In this document: positions 7,339 to 15,303 of the stretch, piece after piece
Layout of the letters: each line of letters opens with the position of its first letter
Position numbering within the stretch: the stretch's first letter is position 1
From: Terriglobia bacterium
Lineage (GTDB): Bacteria; Acidobacteriota; Terriglobia; Terriglobales; Acidobacteriaceae
Length of the DNA stretch: 64,000 nucleotides
Reading direction: 5' to 3'
Assembly: GCA_020072815.1 (NCBI GenBank)
Contig: JAIQGE010000005.1
Span: 248,001-312,000 of the forward strand
Translations under genes and position numbers: made by a program
The notes under the pieces: model-generated
Databases searched by the model: none
What the model was told of the DNA's origin: nothing
What the model saw: only the letters and a program-made list of their open reading frames with translations

Positions 7339-9165
7339 ATGTTGCGTTCGCGGAGCTTGAGTTTTGTCTCAGCCGTCGTCCTCTCACTCAGTTGTATTTC
7401 GCTCGGTCTCGCTCCGCAGCTTCTCGCCCAAGCCACATGGAGCCCCATCGTCACTGTGGGTCCGGGCTACGTGGACAGCTCCACCCGCCAGGTCGTCCGC
7501 ACGGCGGGCGACGTAGTCTACGTGGTCACCAACGCCAGCGGATTTGATGGTGGCACGGCGCTGTCGTCCGTCCGCGTATATAAAGGTTCGCCCGCGGGCG
7601 TGTCGACGAGCTTCACCGAGATGGACGCGGCGCATCGTCCCAACAACGGAACCAGAATCGGCGGGGTGGAAGCCAAGCTTGTCGGCGCTGACCACTTCAT
7701 ACAGATCGTTTATGAAGACATCAGCGCGTCGCAGACCAAGTACGTGAAGTTTGATACCACCACGGACCTGTGGGGGACTCCGGAAGTTGTGGGCCCGCTG
7801 AACGGGCAGAACACGCTGAATCGCTACCACGAAAAGACCGGGCTGGCGCTGGACGCCGCCGGCCTGCCGCACGTGATCACCGGCGGCACCAATGAAGCCG
7901 TGTATTACACCAACCGGACGAGCGGCGCGTGGTCAGCGCCGCTGGTGGTGGGCGGCAGCAGCGCGTGGGAGCATCCTTCCATGGCGTTCGACACCGCGGG
8001 CGTGCTGCATGTCGCGTTCTATGACTTTGCCTCCAGCATGTTCTACCGCAACCGCTCGGCCGCCGGAACGTGGAGCGCCACGGAGACGATCACCGCCACC
8101 GCTTCCAACAGCCAGTCGGACGAATCGCCTTCGCTGGCGATAGATTCCACGGGAAGGATTGTGGTCGCGTACATCAACGGCGATTTCACCTTCCACTATC
8201 AACTGGCGCGACGCACCGCGGCCAACACTTGGACCGACATCAGTCCCACGGCGGCGGTGGCCGGGCACTCTCCCGGCGTTTACATTGACGTGGCCGACAA
8301 TCTTTACGCCATGGAAGGCCACGACCTCACGGCCATTCAACCTTCCGTGGAGATACGGTCCGCCGCGGGCGCGTGGGGCGCGTACTCCATTCTGGCCACC
8401 AGTCCGCCCACGCGCGATGGCAGCGCGTCCGTCCGCTGGGACATGTTGTGGCCGGGAAACACCGCGCATGTGGATTGGGTGAACATGGATGAATCCGGCG
8501 TGGATGCGTCCGGCAACCACTACGGCGTGACTTATTACTTGCACGGCGCGGTGAGCGGAACTGCGCCTCCGCCGCCAACGCCAACTCCAACGCCTACACC
8601 CACTCCCACGCCGACACCGACTCCGCCTCCGGGTTCGACGTTTGCTTTGACTCTGCTCTCGGGTTCCGTCTCCATCACCGCGGGACAGGGCGCGAACATG
8701 ACGCTGACCATCGGCGCCAGCGGAGGCTTCAATCAGACGGTCGCGCTGAGTTGTACCGGCGCGCCCGCCGGAGCCACGTGCGGAGTCTCGCCGGCTTCGG
8801 TGAACCCCAACGGCGGCAGCGCCACAGCGCAGGTTTCGATTACGTCTACGGCACGCACCGCGTCGGTTTGGCTGCCGCCGGCTCCGCGGAACTTGTGGCC
8901 GACGGTCGTCGTTGTGCTGGCCGGCATTGGCTTGCTGGGTCTGGGCTTTGCGTTGAAGTTCACGCGGATTCGCCGGCCGCGACTCGCGCTGGCTTCTCTC
9001 GGGCTGGCTGCTTTGTGCCTGATGCTGGGTTGTGGAGGCGGCAGCAGCAATACGGTTACGTCGGGCGGCGGAGGCGGCACACCTCCCGGGACGTTCAGCC
9101 TGATCGTTACTGGCACTTCAGGAACGCAAAGCAAGTCCACCACGCTGACGTTGGTCGTAAAGTGA
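7339..9165 (+). CDS. Secreted beta-propeller protein with Ig-like, membrane-hairpin C-terminus
   Basis: A 608-residue exported protein. The ATG at 7339 gives a standard signal peptide (cleavage near QLLAQA); upstream in-frame ATGs would place junk before it. Residues about 30-405 are repeated propeller blades with motifs such as LALDAAGLPHVITGG and MAFDTAGVLHVAFYD, related to the propeller at 47065-48243. A Pro-Thr linker (about 408-432) follows. An Ig-like domain (about 435-510) is then interrupted by two membrane helices (about 518-540 and 549-565) around a basic loop (KFTRIRRPR). The second helix ends GCGGGSSN, and the last strands (GTFSLIVTGTSG to LTLVVK) follow it. The same C-terminal plan occurs in the beta-helix protein at 33737-35773. 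Enzymatic activity is not evident. Confidence 0.75.
   Translation: MLRSRSLSFVSAVVLSLSCISLGLAPQLLAQATWSPIVTVGPGYVDSSTRQVVRTAGDVVYVVTNASGFDGGTALSSVRVYKGSPAGVSTSFTEMDAAHRPNNGTRIGGVEAKLVGADHFIQIVYEDISASQTKYVKFDTTTDLWGTPEVVGPLNGQNTLNRYHEKTGLALDAAGLPHVITGGTNEAVYYTNRTSGAWSAPLVVGGSSAWEHPSMAFDTAGVLHVAFYDFASSMFYRNRSAAGTWSATETITATASNSQSDESPSLAIDSTGRIVVAYINGDFTFHYQLARRTAANTWTDISPTAAVAGHSPGVYIDVADNLYAMEGHDLTAIQPSVEIRSAAGAWGAYSILATSPPTRDGSASVRWDMLWPGNTAHVDWVNMDESGVDASGNHYGVTYYLHGAVSGTAPPPPTPTPTPTPTPTPTPTPPPGSTFALTLLSGSVSITAGQGANMTLTIGASGGFNQTVALSCTGAPAGATCGVSPASVNPNGGSATAQVSITSTARTASVWLPPAPRNLWPTVVVVLAGIGLLGLGFALKFTRIRRPRLALASLGLAALCLMLGCGGGSSNTVTSGGGGGTPPGTFSLIVTGTSGTQSKSTTLTLVVK
8564..8630 (+). repeat. 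Pro-Thr codon repeat (linker)
   Basis: In-frame alternation of CCN-ACN codons encodes the PTPTPT linker between propeller and Ig-like domain. Such tracts are prone to length variation. Confidence 0.85.
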
Positions 9166-9295
9166 AGACCAAAGCGAAATGAGGCTGTGCGGACAAATGT
9201 CGTGAAGCGATAAAAGACCACCTACGCGGTTCGAGCATGCAAAAGTGAGAGATCGCTAATTGGGCAAAAAGCTGGCAAAGGCGCTCCATGGCATA

Positions 9296-9309
9296 TGCAA
9301 AACCTTGCA
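9296..9309. promoter_or_regulatory. EPS-regulon palindrome, site 2
   Basis: TGCAAAACCTTGCA lies 151 bases before the 59-residue exosortase partner gene. Its right half (TTGCAT, 9305-9310) could serve as a -35 for a TATTAA at 9330-9335, though the 19-base spacing is long. Confidence 0.55.
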
Positions 9310-9460
9310 TCATCGGGACCTGGAACCTTTATTAATCACTAAACCAATGCCGCGTTTAACAGACTGAAAAGGCTGCATTAAGTTGCAATTGTCACAGCCG
9401 TGCGGTGACTCCGGGGTTTGGATGCTCAATTGCCCCTAGTTCTAGCTCAGGAGCACCACC

Positions 9461-9640
9461 ATGAAAAGGTTTGGATTCCTCTTGCTACTGGCATTTATGG
9501 TTTGCCTGGCTACGCCCAGGGTGTGGGCGGACGACGATAGTCATCACAGAACCAATGCTCTGGAAATGGGCGCGATAGGGCTGGTTGCCGCCTCGGTGAC
9601 GGGCGCGGGCGTGTACCTGCTGCGTCGTCGTCGCCAGTAA
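9461..9640 (+). CDS. Small TM-motif-TM protein, putative dedicated exosortase substrate
   Basis: A 59-residue protein. It has a signal-peptide-like helix (MKRFGFLLLLAFMVCLA), a short polar stretch (DDDSHHRTNALEMG, about 24-37), a second hydrophobic helix (about 38-54) and a terminal RRRRQ cluster. A motif, a transmembrane helix and a basic tail are the tripartite plan of exosortase sorting signals. CAGGAG eight bases upstream is a good ribosome site. It precedes the exosortase gene by only 30 bases on the same strand. The layout resembles the small TM-motif-TM proteins described next to exosortase J in Acidobacteriota; that match is from memory. The mature chain between cleavage points would be tiny, so it may be a regulatory or adaptor peptide rather than a surface protein. 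Confidence 0.7.
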   Translation: MKRFGFLLLLAFMVCLATPRVWADDDSHHRTNALEMGAIGLVAASVTGAGVYLLRRRRQ

Positions 9641-9670
9641 TTTGCCTGGGCTGAGAACAAGAACGCTCTG

Positions 9671-10708
9671 ATGCATCCGTACTCTCCACCCTCGGGGCCG
9701 GGAGCTCCACGGGACTCGAGGGAGCGCCCGGCTGCTTCGCTCGTGGCGCGGCTCCGGGCCGAGCCGTTTCTGCTCGCGATGGCCCTTACCCTGGCTGCGC
9801 TGAGCATCGCTTACCTGATTGTCCCCGGATTGAGCAACCTAACGCCTCTGCTGGCCTGCGCATTTCTGCTGACGCTTCTTGTCCAGCGGCTGCGCAGTGC
9901 TCCTATCCCAGAGCCCGTAGGTGTTGCACCCGTCGAAGACGCGCCTGCTCTTCTGCCGGCTTCCATCATCAGCCGCTGGCGGGTTTTTCTTTTCTTGTTT
10001 CTCGAAGCCGCCGTCTTCCTGGGGATATGGTTCCTGCCCAGCTCGTCTGCCGCACATGAGCCGGGATTTGTTTCTGCCGCGGCCCGCTATGCCGTCCTGC
10101 TGCCTCCGCTGGTCTTGCTGCCGTGGCCTGCATGGTTGCGCTCGGTGCGCGCGTATCGCGCTGAATGTCTGGCGGCGTTGCTGGCGTTGCTCACGTTCTT
10201 CCCGCATCGCGCCTTCATGGCCGCATGGCCGCAGTATTCCCAGGCGCTGGGACACGCGGTGTATTTTCTCTCGCGCCCGTTCGTCGCCTTCCTGCAATAC
10301 GTGCCGGGCGCAACGCCCACTCTGGCTGGCCCCAGCCTGGACGTAACGATTCTATTCGGCTGCAGCGGCCTGCAAGCCATCAAGCTGTTTCAGATCCTGT
10401 TTGCGCTGGTGCTGATCGTGGACTGGACAAGGCTCAACCGCCGCCGTGCTCTCGTTGGCTACGCGGCGGGTTGGGCGATCGCGCTCTCTGCGAACTTGGT
10501 CCGGATCGTGCTGCTGGTGGTCCTCGGCAACCGGCTCTCGCCTGATCTGGTCATCCGTCTTCACTTCGGCGCCGGATGGGTGTTCTTCGCCGCGGTCTTC
10601 TCTGCTTGTCTGTGGCTGTCTTATGACTGGCTGTGCGGACGCGGCAGCCCACTCAGCGCGTCCCAAGAACACAGCCGCTTGCAGGTCGCACCTGGCGCGG
10701 TCGAGTAG
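9671..10708 (+). CDS. Exosortase/archaeosortase family transpeptidase (XrtJ-like?)
   Basis: A 345-residue integral membrane protein with about eight hydrophobic segments. The exosortase triad is complete: Cys231 in FGCSGLQA, Arg278 in ANLVRIVLL and His298 in LHFGAGWVFF. Exosortases cleave and transfer proteins bearing a C-terminal motif-TM-basic signal on the outer face of the cytoplasmic membrane. The N-terminus before the first helix is Pro/Arg-rich. The gene stands directly behind a 59-residue candidate substrate and is not next to the XrtA-type EPS operon at 47-64 kb, so it is probably a separate class. Subtype J is suggested only by the neighbour. No other protein in the window shows a PEP-CTERM-like tail. 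Confidence 0.88.
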   Translation: MHPYSPPSGPGAPRDSRERPAASLVARLRAEPFLLAMALTLAALSIAYLIVPGLSNLTPLLACAFLLTLLVQRLRSAPIPEPVGVAPVEDAPALLPASIISRWRVFLFLFLEAAVFLGIWFLPSSSAAHEPGFVSAAARYAVLLPPLVLLPWPAWLRSVRAYRAECLAALLALLTFFPHRAFMAAWPQYSQALGHAVYFLSRPFVAFLQYVPGATPTLAGPSLDVTILFGCSGLQAIKLFQILFALVLIVDWTRLNRRRALVGYAAGWAIALSANLVRIVLLVVLGNRLSPDLVIRLHFGAGWVFFAAVFSACLWLSYDWLCGRGSPLSASQEHSRLQVAPGAVE

Positions 10709-10825
10709 GCATGCGAAGCTCCTGGCATCGAAGAGCTTTGTGGTTCGCCTCCCCGATACGCTGTTACGGTTTTTCTTTCCGATCGCGGCGATGTCGCGCG
10801 ATTTCGAGCGATCCCGGCGATCTCC

Positions 10826-11314
10826 TTAGTCCATCACCGGGCTGATGATGATGTCCTGCGGCTTTTCCGTGGGGAATCCGGCCTGGCGAACTTCCATGGC
10901 CACCTGCGCCCAGTGGTGGACGCTGTGCAACATCGCCTGCGCCAACAGCTTGCGGTTTGACGCCGACACCGGCCCAAACGCCTGCTTCTGGCGCAGACTT
11001 TCGTCGGTGGCCGATGCGATGTACTTCGCCAATTTCTGCTGGGCGTCATGATGGAGGCCGCGCAGCATTTCCAGCGGCGGGGCTTGCGGCTTCTCCTTCG
11101 GTGGCGGCGTAGGATCACCCAACACTCGGTTCGCAAAAAACTGCTCGACCAGGAACACATGCGCCACCAGATCGCGCAGCGTCCCGGTCTTCCCGCCCAC
11201 GTCCACATCCAAAGCCTTGGGGTTTTGCTCAAAATAGTTGAGCCAGCGCTGCGCCAGGTAATCGGTGTAGGCCAGCAATTCGCGGAAAGTGATGGCAGGT
11301 TCTTGGGAGCTCAT
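10826..11314 (-). CDS. DinB-family protein
   Basis: A 162-residue four-helix protein of the DinB/YfiT type, metal-dependent enzymes often active on small thiols or of unknown substrate. His residues at the expected places are visible in LVAHVFLVEQFF (about residues 50-61) and LHSVHHWAQVAM (about 129-140). It starts TTTRELLAY-like (ITFRELLAYTDY) with the ATG at 11314. It is a lone gene, downstream of and convergent with the exosortase. Nothing ties it to EPS synthesis. Confidence 0.8.
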   Translation of the reverse strand: MSSQEPAITFRELLAYTDYLAQRWLNYFEQNPKALDVDVGGKTGTLRDLVAHVFLVEQFFANRVLGDPTPPPKEKPQAPPLEMLRGLHHDAQQKLAKYIASATDESLRQKQAFGPVSASNRKLLAQAMLHSVHHWAQVAMEVRQAGFPTEKPQDIIISPVMD

Positions 11315-11345
11315 GGCATGAGTGTAATGCCATCGTTGGATCGGT

Positions 11346-11408
11346 AGTGGGTCAGTTTATTGAAAACTGACCCACTCGCCTGTATCAGCGTCTAGCGATT
11401 CGCTCGCG
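11346..11408. repeat. Hairpin repeat element, copy 1
   Basis: AGTGGGTCAGTTT and AAACTGACCCACT (11346-11358 and 11364-11376) form a perfect 13-bp stem. TATCAGCGTCTAGCGATTCGC follows. The same stem core and trailer recur at 33664-33715. No T-tract follows, so it is not a simple terminator. Confidence 0.75.
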
Positions 11409-11502
11409 AATCGCGGGCCTTTAGGCAGACGTTCATCGCGCCAGCGATGAACCCTTATCCAACTGACCCACACGGCCTTTCGATGTTACGCTCATTTTCT
11501 AT

Positions 11503-11544
11503 CCGGCCCGTGGTCGCAGGAGACCGGCCCGTGGTCGCAGGAGA
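11503..11544 (+). repeat. 21-bp perfect tandem duplication
   Basis: CCGGCCCGTGGTCGCAGGAGA occurs twice in direct succession upstream of the DUF1330 gene. It sits in non-coding leader DNA if the ATG at 11612 is the start. Confidence 0.9.
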
Positions 11545-11611
11545 TCATGGCTTGCTTCTTTTCACCGTTCACGCCATCTTGATAGTTCACGCCGCCATGA
11601 GGAGAGCGCAC

Positions 11612-11911
11612 ATGCCCGTCTACGCCATCGCCCAGTTGACCATCACTGACCGCGCCGTCTACGACCGCTACCAGTCGCGCTTCATGGGCGTGATGAGCCG
11701 CTACCAAGGACGCGTGCTCGCCGCCGACGAGCATCCTCAAGTCATTGAAGGCACGTGGGACCGCGAGAAGGTCGTGCTGCTCTCGTTCCCCGATGAAGCA
11801 GCGTTTCGCGAGTGGGCGGAATCGCCTGATTATCAGGAAATCTCCAAAGACCGCAAAGGCGGTTCAACAGCAGTGGTGCTGCTGGTAAAGGGATTCGGTG
11901 GCGGCGGTTAG
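11612..11911 (+). CDS. DUF1330 domain protein
   Basis: A 99-residue protein starting MPVYAIAQLTITD and containing YDRYQSRFMGVMSRYQGRVL, EGTWDREKVVLLSFPDE and FREWAESPDYQEI. These are hallmarks of DUF1330, a small dimeric alpha/beta-barrel family of unknown activity. GAGGAG eight to ten bases upstream favours 11612 over longer in-frame starts, which would translate the 21-bp tandem repeat. It is monocistronic and ends in a Gly-rich tail. No functional link to neighbours is seen. Confidence 0.85.
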   Translation: MPVYAIAQLTITDRAVYDRYQSRFMGVMSRYQGRVLAADEHPQVIEGTWDREKVVLLSFPDEAAFREWAESPDYQEISKDRKGGSTAVVLLVKGFGGGG

Positions 11912-12252
11912 AAGAAAGCGGAGATCACCGGCGTACATTCGAACTCATGGATGGGCGGTTCCGAGGGTTCAACCACGCACTTAAGTATGTCGTCCTGAGC
12001 ATAGCGACGCTGCGCAGCATGGCGTCGCGAAGTCGAAGTTGAGCCGTTTTGCGGGCGTTGGTCGGGGCCCCCAGCGCGTGCCGTTCTTGCACGTGATGGG
12101 TTGATCGTTTGAGCCCGCAGGCGAAATCCCGAGCGCAGCCGAGGGAGCTCCGAAGGACCCCGAGAATCTGTCCCTTACCATGCCGCGACGGTGAGTTATC
12201 ACCGACAGCTCTGTTCTCCAACAAAAACCAGAGTGCATTGCTGGCGTCCGCG
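11912..12252. other. Intergenic, no feature recognised
   Basis: The stretch contains a CGTCCTGAGC...GCGACGCTGCGC segment of the sort found as dispersed low-value repeats. No gene, RNA or terminator is evident. Confidence 0.5.
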
Positions 12253-12465
12253 TTACACCGGTCCGGCGAACGGCTTGCCGCACTCCAGGCACCTGCTCTT
12301 TGACTTGGATGTAATCAGCCCGCAAGACGGGCACATTCTTTGTGATCCGTAGCTGGCGATCTGTGGCCTGAGCCCGCGCGACCGATTGTAGAGCATCAGC
12401 GCGGCCAGCACGAACATGATGAACAGACCGGCATACAACATCGAAGAGTTGATAATTGCGTTCAT
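12253..12465 (-). CDS. Small membrane protein with zinc ribbon
   Basis: A 70-residue protein: one N-terminal membrane helix (about residues 7-25, SSMLYAGLFIMFVLAALML) and a cytoplasmic rubredoxin-like ribbon, CPSCG at about 45-49 and CLECG at about 59-63. The ATG at 12465 follows AGGAAGGCGAG by about eight bases; the longer frame upstream lacks coding character. Function is unknown. It may be a membrane-tethered metal-binding adaptor. No operon partner is present. Confidence 0.65.
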   Translation of the reverse strand: MNAIINSSMLYAGLFIMFVLAALMLYNRSRGLRPQIASYGSQRMCPSCGLITSKSKSRCLECGKPFAGPV

Positions 12466-12996
12466 AAACGGCTCGCCTTCCTGGTCCTGCCCGGCGCCCG
12501 TGCGCCCGGCTTGCCGTGTGCACGCTTGCAGCACGCACACCAATGCAGAGAAGTATTCGATGGGCTCATTCGAATGGACCCTTCAAATTTCTATCGGTTT
12601 CGCAGGGACCATCGCGTGAAGAGGGGTCGGCAACGCGACAGAGAGATGCGGAAGAGACTCTTTAAGCCTAGTCTTCTGGACGGGCGATAGCAATAAGATT
12701 CGATGGGAAGGACGCGTTGCGTGAGGGGCGCGGTGCCCCATCTTGTTGCAAAGAAGCGATTTTCAGCTTCAGAGCGAAAAGGTGGAAAGCGCAGCCGCGT
12801 TAGTCCGAACACTGTTCGAACCGGCCCCAACTTGGTATTCCTGTTCCTCTTTTCTTGGTCTGCTAGGATCGCAACCCGCTATGACCTTAGTCATCTTGGT
12901 TGAGTAGTTACCTTGACTCAAACCTTCATCACTTTTTCTATAATTGGTGGAAAATTCCCTCTTCCCTCGAGAATGCAAACTTGCTCACGGAGCAGC
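12466..12996. other. Intergenic, no feature recognised
   Basis: About 530 bases between divergent small genes. Open frames are short and Arg-rich on both strands. A TGCAAACTTGC string at 12974 superficially resembles the EPS palindrome but is three bases short. Confidence 0.5.
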
Positions 12997-13374
12997 ATGA
13001 ACGTGGAGATAGACAGCGTGTGTGAGGCCCAGATAGAGGGCATTCCCTTTGCCAGGAATGTATATCCCATGTGGGTTTTCGACAAGGAAACCCTTGCCTT
13101 TCTTGAAGTAAATGATGCTGCAGTCCTGCAGTATGGCTATTCCCGCAGCGAATTCCTGACCATGAAGATCATCGAGATCCGTCCGCCGGAAGATGTACCG
13201 GAGTTACTTCGGCGAACCCGCGTTCTGCGAAACACCGGCCCAACCACAGGAGCGCAATGGCGCCACAGGAGCAAGCGCGGAGCGGTCTTTCCGGTAGCGA
13301 TCACCAGTTGGGACCTGACTTTTCGGGGACGCCCCGCCGAACTCGTCCTGGCTCGAAGAGAAAGATCCGAGTAG
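12997..13374 (+). CDS. Stand-alone PAS-domain protein
   Basis: About 125 residues forming essentially one PAS domain: IPFARNVYPMWVFDKETLAF, then LEVNDAAVLQYGYSRSEFL, MKIIEIRPPEDVPELL and the beta strands WRHRSKRGAVFPVAITSWDL. No kinase, GGDEF or DNA-binding domain follows before the stop at 13374, so it is either a single-domain sensor or the surviving piece of a larger signalling protein. The ATG at 12997 has GGAG five bases upstream. Bound cofactor and partner are unknown. A strong terminator lies 30 bases downstream. Confidence 0.75.
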   Translation: MNVEIDSVCEAQIEGIPFARNVYPMWVFDKETLAFLEVNDAAVLQYGYSRSEFLTMKIIEIRPPEDVPELLRRTRVLRNTGPTTGAQWRHRSKRGAVFPVAITSWDLTFRGRPAELVLARRERSE

Positions 13375-13404
13375 TTTCTGCAGCACGATTGTGGTAAACA
13401 CCAC

Positions 13405-13450
13405 GCCGGCCATCCTCGTGTGGTTGCGCGAGTGATGGCCGGCTTTTGTT
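13405..13450 (+). terminator. Rho-independent terminator of the PAS gene
   Basis: GCCGGCCATC (13405-13414) pairs perfectly with GATGGCCGGC (13434-13443) over a 19-base loop, followed by TTTTGTTT. Confidence 0.85.
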
Positions 13451-13519
13451 TCAGAGCCCTGGGCAGTTTCGCTGGGGGCCTTGAAAAACGAAACCTTGAA
13501 AAATCAGCAGCTGTGAACA

Positions 13520-14896
13520 TCAGCAGCGGACGATGTTCTCCGCCTCAATTCCTTTCGTCGCGTTGCGCGTGTCCACCACCAGGCTGGCTTCGCGGACGAT
13601 CTTCGCGTAGTCGTAGTCCGAGTGGTCGGTCACGATCAGCACCGCGGCATACTGCGCCAGGTTATCGAGCGGCGTGTTGTGCATCTGCAGATCGTATTTG
13701 CGGCCGCGTCCCACATATTCGAAGTAAGGATCGTTGTAGAAAACTTCCGCACCTTCTTTTTGCAGCAGCTCAATCACGGTGAGCGAAGGTGATTCGCGCA
13801 GATCGTCAATGTCTTTTTTATATGACACGCCCAGCACCAGCACCTTGGAGCCGTTGAGCGTCTTCTTCTGCTTGTTCAGGGCTTCCAGCGTGGTGCTCAC
13901 CACGTGGTAGGGCATACTCAGGTTGATTTCGCCCGCCAGTTCGATGAAGCGCGTGCGGAAGTCGTACTCCTTGGCTTTCCATGAGAGATAGAACGGGTCG
14001 AGCGGAATGCAGTGCCCGCCGATGCCCGGCCCGGGATAGAACGGCTGGAAGCCGAACGGCTTGGTGGAAGCCGCGGCGATCACGTCCCAGATGTTGATGT
14101 CCATGCGCATGCACAGCAGCTTGAGTTCGTTCACCAGCGCAATGTTCACGCAGCGATAGATGTTTTCCAGCAGCTTGGTCATCTCCGCCACTGCCGGTTT
14201 GGACACCGGCACGGTCTTGTTGAAGATAGTCCCGTACACGCCGCACGCAATCTCCGTGGCTGTGGCGCCGAACCCGCCCACAACCTTCGGAATATCGCGG
14301 CGCGCTACCGTGTCGTTGCCCGGATCTTCGCGCTCCGGCGAGAACGCCACATAGAATTCTTTGTCGGACGCATGGCCGTTGCGGCAAGCCTTCAGGCCGC
14401 TGGGATTCTTCTCCAGGATCGGGATCAGCAGTTCTTCCGTCGTCCCGGGATACGTGGTGCTTTCCAGGATGATCATCTGCCCGGCATGGATATAAGGAGC
14501 AATGTTCTCCGCCGTTTTGATGATGTAGCTCAGGTCCGGCTCATGATGGTCATTGAGCGGCGTGGGCACGGCGATGATGACAACGTCCATCTGCGCGATG
14601 CCGGCGAAATCGGCCGTAGCTTTGTAACCGTTGGCTTGCGCGGCCTGGATCTCCGTGGCCGGAATGCGGACGATGTAGCTTCCGCCGCTGTTCAGGGTCT
14701 TGACCTTTTCCTGGTCCACGTCAAACCCGGTGATGGCGAACTTCTGCTCGCTGAACAACAACGCCAGCGGCAGACCCACGTAGCCCTGTCCAATGATCCC
14801 GATCTTCGCGCTGCGGTTTTCGACTTTGCTCTTAAGCAGCGCCGCACTGCCTTGAAACGACGTGCCCTGTAACGATGAATGAGTAGTAGTAGTCAT
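13520..14896 (-). CDS. UDP-N-acetylglucosamine 6-dehydrogenase-type nucleotide-sugar dehydrogenase (WbpA-like)
   Basis: A 458-residue member of the UDP-glucose/GDP-mannose dehydrogenase family. The NAD site is GQGYVG at residues 36-41 and the catalytic cysteine is Cys296 in GIGGHCIPLD. The PFYPGPGIGGHCIPLDP signature and the AFSPERE block are typical of the WbpA/WecC branch, which oxidises UDP-HexNAc to the uronic acid, rather than of Ugd. A separate Ugd lies at 22668. It is divergent from the aminotransferase at 15304, which could act on its product after an NAD-dependent 3-oxidation (WbpB-type, not present here). The exact substrate is inferred. Confidence 0.88.
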   Translation of the reverse strand: MTTTTHSSLQGTSFQGSAALLKSKVENRSAKIGIIGQGYVGLPLALLFSEQKFAITGFDVDQEKVKTLNSGGSYIVRIPATEIQAAQANGYKATADFAGIAQMDVVIIAVPTPLNDHHEPDLSYIIKTAENIAPYIHAGQMIILESTTYPGTTEELLIPILEKNPSGLKACRNGHASDKEFYVAFSPEREDPGNDTVARRDIPKVVGGFGATATEIACGVYGTIFNKTVPVSKPAVAEMTKLLENIYRCVNIALVNELKLLCMRMDINIWDVIAAASTKPFGFQPFYPGPGIGGHCIPLDPFYLSWKAKEYDFRTRFIELAGEINLSMPYHVVSTTLEALNKQKKTLNGSKVLVLGVSYKKDIDDLRESPSLTVIELLQKEGAEVFYNDPYFEYVGRGRKYDLQMHNTPLDNLAQYAAVLIVTDHSDYDYAKIVREASLVVDTRNATKGIEAENIVRC

Positions 14897-15303
14897 AGCA
14901 GCCTTTAGGAGTGCATTTTAGGTGCCAGCGCCGGGGGCCTCAAAGATGCGCAGATAACCATCCTGAAGCCCAGTGCTTTCAATAGTATACAGCTTGCCAT
15001 CACGAGGCATCTGGGCCAGCGACATACGGCCCTCAAGTGGCCACAGCGTCGCGATGTGCAACTGTTTGCGGCTTTGGGGACCATCTGGCCCTCCTCGCAT
15101 CCCCGTGAGTTCCTGCGACTTCCCCGCATAGTGAAAGTGTTTTCACCTATCGTCATGCGGCGCCTTGCCCCAACTTGCCGTATCGCTTGAAACCACAGCA
15201 CTTAGCTCAGTTCCGGACATCGGCCCCCAATGATGTTTGGAGAGCAGAATGCTTATCAGAGAGGTGGATACAAAACTAATCGAGGGGAAGGTTCTCATAA
15301 ATC
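14897..15303. other. Divergent intergenic region between dehydrogenase and aminotransferase
   Basis: Control region for two EPS precursor genes. It contains an EPS palindrome at 15057-15070 and a GTGAAAGTGTTTTCACC near-palindrome at about 15131. No gene is credible in it. Confidence 0.6.
15057..15070. promoter_or_regulatory. EPS-regulon palindrome, site 3
   Basis: TGCAACTGTTTGCG deviates from the consensus only in the last base. It lies 160 bases before the dehydrogenase and 233 bases before the aminotransferase, in a divergent gap. Confidence 0.4.

Noticed and set aside
8564-8630. Possible CRISPR-like or minisatellite array
   Set aside because: It is an in-frame Pro-Thr codon repeat with no spacers.
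12973-12984. TGCAAACTTGC as a further EPS palindrome
   Set aside because: It is three bases shorter than the 14-bp pattern and lies before an unrelated PAS gene.
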